A stretch of 5,285 nucleotides of DNA from an uncultured Mucispirillum sp. Its GTDB lineage: Bacteria > Chrysiogenota > Deferribacteres > Deferribacterales > Mucispirillaceae. Numbering within the stretch: the stretch's first letter is position 1; every line of letters begins with the position of its first letter. The notes under the pieces are model-generated. The model made no database searches. It saw nothing but the letters and a program-made list of their open reading frames with translations, and was not told the DNA's origin. A program made the position numbers and the translations under genes. Below, piece by piece: positions 1 through 5,285 of this stretch. The stretch lies in the NCBI GenBank assembly GCA_947177675.1, contig CAMWVK010000142.1, positions 1 through 5,285 on the forward strand, given 5' to 3'.

Positions 1-5
1 AATAC

Positions 6-35
6 TTTAAGTCAAAAATAAATTTTTGACTTAAA
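6..35. repeat. AT-rich 13-bp perfect inverted repeat, possible bidirectional terminator
   Basis: Arms TTTAAGTCAAAAA (6-18) and TTTTTGACTTAAA (23-35) are exact reverse complements, separated by a 4-nt loop, TAAA. On the plus strand the hairpin is followed by a T-rich stretch (36-50), so it could terminate a rightward gene ending just outside the left edge. On the minus strand it could back up the ilvC terminator. A two-fold-symmetric protein site is another reading. No gene is visible in this 149-nt flank, so the role cannot be settled here. Confidence 0.5.
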
Positions 36-64
36 TATTTATGCTTTTTATAATTACTCACTAT

Positions 65-115
65 AATTATAAAAACAAAGTGGCAGTTTTACCGCACATG
101 TCGTTAAAACTGCCA
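65..115 (-). terminator. Intrinsic (rho-independent) terminator after ilvC
   Basis: On the minus strand a perfect 11-bp stem (TGGCAGTTTTA paired with TAAAACTGCCA, arms 105-115 and 81-91) encloses a 13-nt loop. It is followed by a U-rich stretch, CTTTGTTTTTATAATT (80-65). The hairpin starts 34 nt after the ilvC stop codon. The GC pairs sit at the base of the stem next to the U-tract, as expected for termination of leftward transcription. The first residues after the stem are CTTTG rather than pure U, so efficiency may be moderate. It marks the 3' end of the ilvDBNC transcript. Confidence 0.82.
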
Positions 116-149
116 ATAATATTAATTCATAATAAATCTATATAATGTA

Positions 150-1166
150 TTAGTTTTTAGATTTATCAACAATTTTACTTTTACCAAGCCAGCTCATCAT
201 GTTGCGAAGTTTTTCGCCTACTTCTTCAATTGGATGGCTGTTAGAAATATTAGATAATGCATGGAAATGTGGTGCATTTACTTTATTTTCCATCATCCAT
301 TCTTTTGCAAAAGTTCCATCTTGGATTTCTCTTAATACTTTTTTCATTTCTTCTTTAGCAGCAGGAGAAACTACTCTTGGACCTCTTGTTAAGCCGCCAT
401 ATTCTGCTGTGTTAGAAATAGAATACTGCATATTTTTAATACCGCCTTCATATATTAAGTCTACAATTAATTTCATTTCATGCAGACATTCAAAATATGC
501 CATTTCTGGAGCATAGCCGGCTTCTGTTAATGTTTCAAAACCATACTGGATAAGTTTAGCTAAACCGCCACATAATACAGCCTGTTCTCCAAAAAGGTCT
601 GTTTCTGTTTCTTCTTTAAAGCTTGTTTCAATAACACCAGCTCTTGCACCGCCGATAGCTGCAGCATAAGCAAGTGCAACTTCTTTAGAATCGCCTGTCG
701 CATCCTGGTAAACTGCGATTAAACATGGAACACCGCTGCCTATTTCATACTGCTGACGAACTAAATGACCAGGACCTTTTGGAGCAATCATAATAACATT
801 TATATCTGCAGGCGGCACAATTTGACCAAAATGGATATTGAAACCATGAGCAAATGCTAAATAAGAACCAGATTTCAAGTTTGGAGCAATTTCGTTTTTA
901 TAGATTTCGCCTTGAAGTTCATCAGGAGTTAATATCATAACTAAATCAGCCCATGCAGCTGCTTCTGCAACTGTCATAACTTTCAAGCCTGCATTTTCTG
1001 CTTTTTTCCATGATTTACTGTCTTTTCTTAATGCAACAGCAACATCACATCCAGAATCTTTTAAGTTGTTAGAGTGGCCGTAACCTTGGCTGCCGTATCC
1101 TATTACTGCTATTTTTTTGCTTTTGACAGCACCTAAGTTGGCATCTTTTTCATAATAAACTTTCAT
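150..1166 (-). CDS. ilvC: Ketol-acid reductoisomerase, class I (EC 1.1.1.86)
   Basis: Converts 2-acetolactate and 2-aceto-2-hydroxybutyrate to the 2,3-dihydroxy acids by Mg-dependent alkyl migration and NAD(P)H reduction. At 338 residues it has the short class I length (E. coli class II is about 490). The N-terminal Rossmann domain has GYGSQG (23-28, fingerprint Gly23/Gly25/Gly28), the cofactor-specificity loop RKDSKSW (47-53), AHGFNIHFG (106-114) with the conserved His107, and PKGPGH (129-134). The knotted helical C-terminal domain carries the metal ligands Asp190 and Glu194 (TDLFGEQ) and Glu226 and Glu230 (YFECLHE), plus the substrate-site serine Ser251 in [10 protein letters not shown]. 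Ser50 and Ser52 in the loop favour NADPH, but Asp49 makes this uncertain. The start is well supported by GAGGT at 1173-1177, 6 nt upstream of ATG. It is the last gene of the operon, 45 nt after ilvN, and is followed by an intrinsic terminator. It is intact, with no sign of transfer or frameshift. Confidence 0.98.
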   Translation of the reverse strand: MKVYYEKDANLGAVKSKKIAVIGYGSQGYGHSNNLKDSGCDVAVALRKDSKSWKKAENAGLKVMTVAEAAAWADLVMILTPDELQGEIYKNEIAPNLKSGSYLAFAHGFNIHFGQIVPPADINVIMIAPKGPGHLVRQQYEIGSGVPCLIAVYQDATGDSKEVALAYAAAIGGARAGVIETSFKEETETDLFGEQAVLCGGLAKLIQYGFETLTEAGYAPEMAYFECLHEMKLIVDLIYEGGIKNMQYSISNTAEYGGLTRGPRVVSPAAKEEMKKVLREIQDGTFAKEWMMENKVNAPHFHALSNISNSHPIEEVGEKLRNMMSWLGKSKIVDKSKN

Positions 1167-1211
1167 TTGTTTACCTCAATTTATATTTTTACAGCTTTTT
1201 ATCAGTTTTAA

Positions 1212-1742
1212 TTATTTACTGTTATTTGACTGCTTTAATTTTTCCATTTCACTTGTTGCTTTTGAGCCTCTGCCTATCGCAAGACAGCCTGAACGAATTA
1301 ATTCTATAATTCCATAAGGGCGGACAAGCTCTATAAAAGCCTGCAGTTTATCATTATCACCAGTAATTTCTATTACCATACTTTCTGGTGTAATATCTAC
1401 AACATTGCCTCGGAAAGTATTAACCATATTATAAATATCACTTCTGTATTTTTGAGTAACATACACTTTTACAAGCACAAGTTCTCTTTCTATGTGGTTA
1501 TATGATGTTAAATCCCTTACTTTTAAAACATTTATAAGCTTACGCAGCTGCTTAATAATCTGCTCTATAACTCTGTCATCGCCATAAGTAACAATAGTCA
1601 TCATAGATACATCATGTTTATCAGTAGAGTTAACAGTTAAGCTCTCAATATTGTATCCTCTGCCTGAGAAAAGACCTGCTATGCGGGCAAGCACACCAAA
1701 TTTATTTTCAACAAGGACTGATATAATATGTCTTTTTTCCAT
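1212..1742 (-). CDS. ilvN: Acetohydroxyacid synthase, small regulatory subunit
   Basis: Regulatory partner of IlvB; family members raise catalytic activity and confer feedback inhibition by valine. The symbol ilvH is equally valid, since it resembles the E. coli AHAS III small subunit IlvH more than the short IlvN. At 176 residues it is slightly longer than E. coli IlvH (163). Residues about 5-78 form an ACT domain with the hallmark ENKFGVLARIAGLFSGRGYN (12-31). Residues about 85-160 form the ALS small-subunit C-terminal domain (RELVLVKV, FRGNVVDITPES, RSGCLAIGRG). A polar tail of roughly 15 residues follows. Residues aligned with the E. coli valine-site positions Asn11, Gly14 and Asn29 are kept (Asn13, Gly16, Asn31), while Ser17 is replaced by Ala19, so valine sensitivity is likely but inferred. 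The ATG lies 5 nt after the ilvB stop, with its SD inside the end of ilvB, which suggests translational coupling and balanced subunit synthesis. Confidence 0.97.
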   Translation of the reverse strand: MEKRHIISVLVENKFGVLARIAGLFSGRGYNIESLTVNSTDKHDVSMMTIVTYGDDRVIEQIIKQLRKLINVLKVRDLTSYNHIERELVLVKVYVTQKYRSDIYNMVNTFRGNVVDITPESMVIEITGDNDKLQAFIELVRPYGIIELIRSGCLAIGRGSKATSEMEKLKQSNNSK

Positions 1743-1747
1743 AGCTC

Positions 1748-3442
1748 TTACCTTATTATCATCTCATCAATTGATGCACCTGCAGGCACCATAGGATATA
1801 CATTTTCTTCCCTGTCGCATACAAAATCCATAAGCACAGGTTTATCTTTAATTTTAAGCGATTCTCTTAAAACTGCTTCAACATCTGCTGCCTTTTCAGC
1901 ACGCATACCGATACAGCCATAAGCTTCAGCTAATTTTACAAAATCAGGCTGCACTTCAAGGCATGTATCAGAGTATTTTTTATTAAAAAACAGCTGCTGC
2001 CACTGTCTTACCATTCCTAAAAATTTATTATTTATAATAACAGTTTTAACACCTACCCTATACTGCACACATGTGGTTAATTCCTGCATATTCATTAAGA
2101 TACCGCCATCTCCTGATACACAGAATACTTCTTTATCAGGTCTGCCGATTTTAGCACCCATTGCTGCAGGAAGTCCATAACCCATTGTGCCCATACCGCC
2201 TGATGATAAAAACTGTCTAGGAAATTTATATTTGTAAAACTGACCTGTCCACATTTGGTGCTGACCTACATCTGTAGCAATAATTGCATCACCCCCAGTA
2301 ACATTATATAGTGTTTCTATTACATATTGAGGTTTAATGACTTTATCGCTAAATTTATAAGAGAATGGTTTTTCTCTGTCCCAGCCTTTTACTGTTTCAA
2401 ACCATTCATTTCTTTCCTGTCTGCATTTATCCCATTTATAATCATCAAGATGTTTATTTATCATATATAGAACATTATGACTGTCACCAACAACAGGGAT
2501 TTCAATATCTACTGTTTTACTGATAGATGATGGGTCAATATCAATGTGAGCTATCCTTGCATTTTTTGCAAACCTGTCAAGCCTGCCTGTAGAACGGTCA
2601 GTAAACCTTGTGCCAATCGCTATAATAAAATCAGATTCAGTTACTGCCATATTTGAGGCATAGTTGCCGTGCATTCCAAGCCAGCCTATCCACTGGCTGT
2701 CCGTTGCAGGATAACCGCTCAGTCCCATAAATGATGAAACAACAGGCACATTTACTGCATGAGCAAATTTTATTAATTCTTCTGTTGCTCCTTCACTTGC
2801 TTTTACACCACCACCTATAAATATAACAGGTTTTTTAGCTGTTTCTAATGTTTTAAGTAATTTTTTTACCTGCATCGGATGCCCTTCAGTATTAGGCTGA
2901 TAGCCTGATAAATGCACCTGACTATTAGGTTCATATTTTACTTTTGCAGCAAACACATCTTTTGGAATGTCCACAAGCACAGGACCCGGTCTGCCTGTTG
3001 TGGCAATATGTATGGCTTCATTCATAGTGTTTGCTAAATCTTTTACATCTGTTACAAGGTAGCTGTGTTTTACTATTGGGCGTGTTATACCTACAATATC
3101 AGCTTCCTGAAATGCATCTCCGCCAATAAGATTTGAAACAACCTGCCCAGTAATTACAAGCATAGGAACACTGTCCATATATGCTGTGCCGATACCTGTT
3201 ACAAGGTTTGTAGCACCGGGACCGCTTGTTGCCATACACACTCCTATTTTACCAGTTGCTCTTGCATAGCCGTCTGCAGCATGTGCTCCACCCTGCTCAT
3301 GACGAGGCAGAATATGCTTTAAATCAGCATCAAATAATGTATCGTAAAAACCAGTAAGAGAACCACCGGGATAGCTGAATATTACATCTACCCCGTTACG
3401 CTTTAAGCAGTCTATTACAATCTCTCCACCTGAACATATCAT
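1748..3442 (-). CDS. ilvB: Acetohydroxyacid (acetolactate) synthase, large catalytic subunit (EC 2.2.1.6)
   Basis: Thiamine diphosphate (ThDP)- and FAD-dependent enzyme catalysing the first common step: two pyruvates give 2-acetolactate, or pyruvate plus 2-oxobutyrate gives 2-aceto-2-hydroxybutyrate. The 564-residue length matches E. coli IlvB (562). The N-terminal ThDP pyrimidine domain has YPGG (24-27), the proton-relay Glu49 in RHEQGGAHAADGYAR, and SGPGATN (73-79). GGDAFQE (107-113) carries the conserved Gln112. A central FAD-binding domain follows, with RFTDR in its C-terminal part. The C-terminal ThDP pyrophosphate domain has the Mg-binding motif GDGG (from 444) to NN (471-472), then MVRQWQQ with Trp481, the residue linked to 2-oxobutyrate preference and herbicide binding. 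The end has the AHAS-type NVYPMVPAGAS. These features separate it from catabolic AlsS and other ThDP enzymes, and the adjacent regulatory subunit gene agrees. The start is supported by GGAG at 3450-3453, 7 nt upstream. It lies 33 nt after ilvD and 5 nt before ilvN. Expected to be cytoplasmic, in complex with IlvN. Confidence 0.98.
   Translation of the reverse strand: MICSGGEIVIDCLKRNGVDVIFSYPGGSLTGFYDTLFDADLKHILPRHEQGGAHAADGYARATGKIGVCMATSGPGATNLVTGIGTAYMDSVPMLVITGQVVSNLIGGDAFQEADIVGITRPIVKHSYLVTDVKDLANTMNEAIHIATTGRPGPVLVDIPKDVFAAKVKYEPNSQVHLSGYQPNTEGHPMQVKKLLKTLETAKKPVIFIGGGVKASEGATEELIKFAHAVNVPVVSSFMGLSGYPATDSQWIGWLGMHGNYASNMAVTESDFIIAIGTRFTDRSTGRLDRFAKNARIAHIDIDPSSISKTVDIEIPVVGDSHNVLYMINKHLDDYKWDKCRQERNEWFETVKGWDREKPFSYKFSDKVIKPQYVIETLYNVTGGDAIIATDVGQHQMWTGQFYKYKFPRQFLSSGGMGTMGYGLPAAMGAKIGRPDKEVFCVSGDGGILMNMQELTTCVQYRVGVKTVIINNKFLGMVRQWQQLFFNKKYSDTCLEVQPDFVKLAEAYGCIGMRAEKAADVEAVLRESLKIKDKPVLMDFVCDREENVYPMVPAGASIDEMIIR
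1751..1754 (-). promoter_or_regulatory. Ribosome binding site of ilvN inside the end of ilvB
   Basis: The minus strand reads AAGG here, 8 nt upstream of the ilvN ATG. The AGG is the last sense codon (Arg) of ilvB and its TAA stop follows at once, so ribosomes ending on ilvB stop at the ilvN start signal. This is seen directly in the sequence. That it couples translation of the two enzyme subunits is inference from the spacing and from the 1:1 complex known for the family. Confidence 0.7.
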
Positions 3443-3475
3443 ATTAATACTCCAATATTATGGTTTACACTAAAA

Positions 3476-5134
3476 CTATTTATCTCTTTTAAATATTGCT
3501 CCCTCACCTGCACTAGATACTCCTTTAGCATATTTTGCCAAATAACCGCTTGCAACTTTTGGTGCTGGAGCTTTAAAGCCTGCACGCCTTTTTTCAAGTT
3601 CTTTATCACTAACATCTAAATGGATACTTCTTTCTGGTATATTAATAGCTATTTTATCACCATCTTCTACAAGAGCAATCACACCGCCCTCTGCAGCTTC
3701 TGGGGAAATATGACCAATACATGGTCCTCTTGTGCCGCCAGAAAATCTTCCATCAGTAATTAATGCAACCTGACTAAGTCCAAGACCCATAATGGCAGCA
3801 GTTGGTGCAAGCATTTCTCTCATACCAGGCCCGCCCTTTGGACCTTCATAGCGGATAACCACTATATCACCATTTTTTATAATGCCGCCCATAATTGCAG
3901 CCATTGCATCTTCTTCAGAATTGAAAGTTTTTGCTGTGCCAGTAAACACCATCATATCAGGATTAACTGCACTTTGTTTAATAACAGAACCACCGGGTGC
4001 AATATTTCCACGAAGAACAGCAATACCACCCTCTTTATGGTATGGGTTATCTAATGGACGGATAATATCTTCATCATAGTTTTCTGCCTTCCTGCATATT
4101 TCTTTCACAGTCATACCACTTACAGTAATATTATCTTCTAAATGACTTTCAAGAGATTTCATAACAGCAGGAATACCGCCTGCAAATTCAAAATCTTCCA
4201 TAAAATATTTACCGCCGGGAAGAAGGCTTGTAATATGCGGAGTTTCTTTTGATAAAGCATCAAAAGAATCTAAATTTAAATTAATTCCTGCTTCATAAGC
4301 AATAGCTGGAAGGTGAAGTGTAGTATTTGTTGAGCCGCCAAGAGCTAAATCTGCCTTAATAGCATTTCTAAATGCTTTTTCATTCATAATATCAAGGGGC
4401 TTAATATTTTCTTTAACTAATGAAACAAGACGGACACCAGAATCAAAAGCTATTCTTCGTTTTTTTGCCATACCTGCCATAGCTGTTGCACAACCTGGCA
4501 TACTCATACCCATAACTTCTGTTAAACAAGCCATAGTGTTGGCTGTAAAAAGTCCCTGACATGCACCCTCCCCCGGACATGCGGTCATTTCCATATTAGT
4601 CATTTCATCTTCATCTATTTCACCAGTTGCAGCTTTTGATGCAGCTTCAAATGAATCTGTAATAAAATCACGCCTTTTCATGCGATAGTTACCACTCATC
4701 ATAGGACCTGCTGTAACTACAATAGATGGAACATTAAGCCTTGCTGCAGCCATAAGCATTCCGGGAGTAATTTTATCGCAGTTAGTAATGAAAAGCACAC
4801 CATCAAGAGAGTGTGCATTAACAACACATTCTATCATATCTGTAATAGCATCACGGCTTGGCAGGCTGTAACGCATACCAGAATGACCCATAGATATACC
4901 GTCGCAGACACCCGGCACACTGAATATAAATGCCTGACCACCGCCTGTATGAATACCTTTTTCTGCAAATCTTTCAAGTATTCGCATACCAGAATGACCT
5001 GGAATAAGGTCTGTAAAACTTGAACATATACCAATAAATGGTGCATCAATTTGGTTTTTAGAAACACCAGTGCCATATATTAATGCTCTATTTGGAGCTC
5101 GCTGGCATCCTTTTTTAATAATATCACTTCTCAT
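3476..5134 (-). CDS. ilvD: Dihydroxy-acid dehydratase (EC 4.2.1.9)
   Basis: Cytoplasmic iron-sulfur enzyme that dehydrates 2,3-dihydroxy-isovalerate and 2,3-dihydroxy-3-methylvalerate to the 2-oxo acid precursors of valine/leucine and isoleucine. The 552-residue product carries the full IlvD/Edd family pattern: [11 protein letters not shown] (75-85, Mg-ligand Asp78), NCDKITPGM (118-126, cluster Cys119, Asp120, Lys121), [12 protein letters not shown] (190-201, cluster Cys192), GGSTNT (266-271), [10 protein letters not shown] (431-440) and [10 protein letters not shown] (461-470, with the catalytic-type Ser465). The position that is a third cluster Cys in [2Fe-2S] homologues reads PGH (45-47), as in E. 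coli IlvD, so a labile [4Fe-4S] cluster is inferred. It is shorter than E. coli IlvD (616 aa) but within the range of the compact family members. The start is supported by AAGGA at 5142-5146, 7 nt upstream. The stop is TAG. It is the first gene of the operon. The family assignment is very secure; the cluster type is inference. Confidence 0.98.
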   Translation of the reverse strand: MRSDIIKKGCQRAPNRALIYGTGVSKNQIDAPFIGICSSFTDLIPGHSGMRILERFAEKGIHTGGGQAFIFSVPGVCDGISMGHSGMRYSLPSRDAITDMIECVVNAHSLDGVLFITNCDKITPGMLMAAARLNVPSIVVTAGPMMSGNYRMKRRDFITDSFEAASKAATGEIDEDEMTNMEMTACPGEGACQGLFTANTMACLTEVMGMSMPGCATAMAGMAKKRRIAFDSGVRLVSLVKENIKPLDIMNEKAFRNAIKADLALGGSTNTTLHLPAIAYEAGINLNLDSFDALSKETPHITSLLPGGKYFMEDFEFAGGIPAVMKSLESHLEDNITVSGMTVKEICRKAENYDEDIIRPLDNPYHKEGGIAVLRGNIAPGGSVIKQSAVNPDMMVFTGTAKTFNSEEDAMAAIMGGIIKNGDIVVIRYEGPKGGPGMREMLAPTAAIMGLGLSQVALITDGRFSGGTRGPCIGHISPEAAEGGVIALVEDGDKIAINIPERSIHLDVSDKELEKRRAGFKAPAPKVASGYLAKYAKGVSSAGEGAIFKRDK

Positions 5135-5175
5135 ATTATTATCCTTGCATAATAACTTAAAAATTTAAATAATTA

Positions 5176-5207
5176 GTTATACTATCACTATAATTTTAAT
5201 TTAACAA
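5176..5207 (-). promoter_or_regulatory. Alternative candidate promoter nearer to ilvD
   Basis: On the minus strand TTGTTA (5207-5202) is followed after 17 nt by the weak -10 box TAGTAT (5184-5179), or after 20 nt by the better box TATAAC (5181-5176). These -10 options overlap a short palindrome, TAGT-TAT-ACTA. Either would give a leader of about 35-45 nt. It is weaker than the upstream pair and is offered only as an alternative. Confidence 0.22.
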
Positions 5208-5231
5208 TTATTTTTTTTAAATTTTTTGATT

Positions 5232-5259
5232 ATTGTAAATTCTAAAAATGATTTGTAAA
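5232..5259 (-). promoter_or_regulatory. Candidate sigma70-type promoter of the ilvDBNC operon
   Basis: On the minus strand TTTACA (5259-5254, five of six matches to TTGACA), a 16-nt spacer and TACAAT (5237-5232, five of six matches to TATAAT) form the best-matched pair seen upstream of ilvD. It would start transcription near 5225 and give a leader of about 90 nt. The region is very AT-rich, so chance matches are common and a second candidate lies closer to the gene. Confidence 0.4.
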
Positions 5260-5285
5260 TGAAAAGTGTTAGAATACTATAAACG

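Noticed and set aside
199..516. 105-codon open frame on the plus strand antisense to ilvC
   Set aside because: It is the mirror of a strongly conserved gene; its translation resembles no known protein and it has no promoter or SD support. The shorter plus-strand frames at 1728-1922, 3882-4079 and 4811-5023 were rejected for the same reason.
1167..1211. Possible internal promoter or processing site between ilvN and ilvC
   Set aside because: The 45-nt gap shows only an SD; no paired -35/-10 boxes or stable hairpin could be recognised.
4834..5076. 80-codon open frame on the minus strand inside ilvD
   Set aside because: It is a shifted frame of the well-conserved ilvD coding region, with no domain and no SD of its own.
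5148..5150. Upstream ATG as an alternative ilvD start
   Set aside because: It is out of frame with ilvD and meets a stop after three codons; the ATG at 5134 has a well-placed AAGGA and matches the usual IlvD N-terminus (MRSD).
5253..5283. Possible rightward promoter at the right edge (TTGTAA and TATAAA) for a divergent gene
   Set aside because: The spacing is 19 nt, the sequence is very AT-rich, and no gene start lies in the window to support it.

Overview
The window holds one complete, intact branched-chain amino acid biosynthesis operon on the minus strand, in the order ilvD - ilvB - ilvN(ilvH) - ilvC. It is flanked by an AT-rich promoter region at the right edge (5135-5285) and a terminator region at the left edge (1-149). 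No mobile element, CRISPR array, RNA gene or unknown protein was found, and no novel system is evident.

Organism: the DNA is AT-rich, especially between genes. The proteins are canonical bacterial versions: a short class I ketol-acid reductoisomerase, a catalytic/regulatory acetohydroxyacid synthase pair, and an IlvD that lacks one cluster cysteine, as the oxygen-sensitive E. coli type does. This fits an AT-rich, probably anaerobic or microaerophilic Gram-negative-type bacterium. The flavour of the proteins suggests a member of the Deferribacterota (for example a Mucispirillum-like gut bacterium), but that is an impression from recall and was not tested by alignment.

Layout, in the direction of transcription (right to left): 5285-5135 is non-coding and holds candidate sigma70-type promoters and a Shine-Dalgarno (SD) sequence, but no leader peptide or attenuator that I can see. 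ilvD occupies 5134-3476, followed by a 32-nt gap (33 nt counted as 3475-3443). ilvB occupies 3442-1748. After a 5-nt gap comes ilvN at 1742-1212, whose SD lies inside the last codons of ilvB, so the two subunits are probably translationally coupled. After a 45-nt gap comes ilvC at 1166-150. Thirty-four nt beyond the ilvC stop is an 11-bp hairpin with a U-rich tail, a good intrinsic terminator. A second, purely AT-rich 13-bp perfect inverted repeat lies at 6-35.

How the genes work together: IlvB/IlvN condense pyruvate with pyruvate or 2-oxobutyrate into acetohydroxyacids. IlvC isomerises and reduces these to dihydroxy acids, and IlvD dehydrates those to the 2-oxo acids used for valine, isoleucine and leucine. 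The final aminotransferase (ilvE), threonine deaminase (ilvA) and the leu genes are not in the window.
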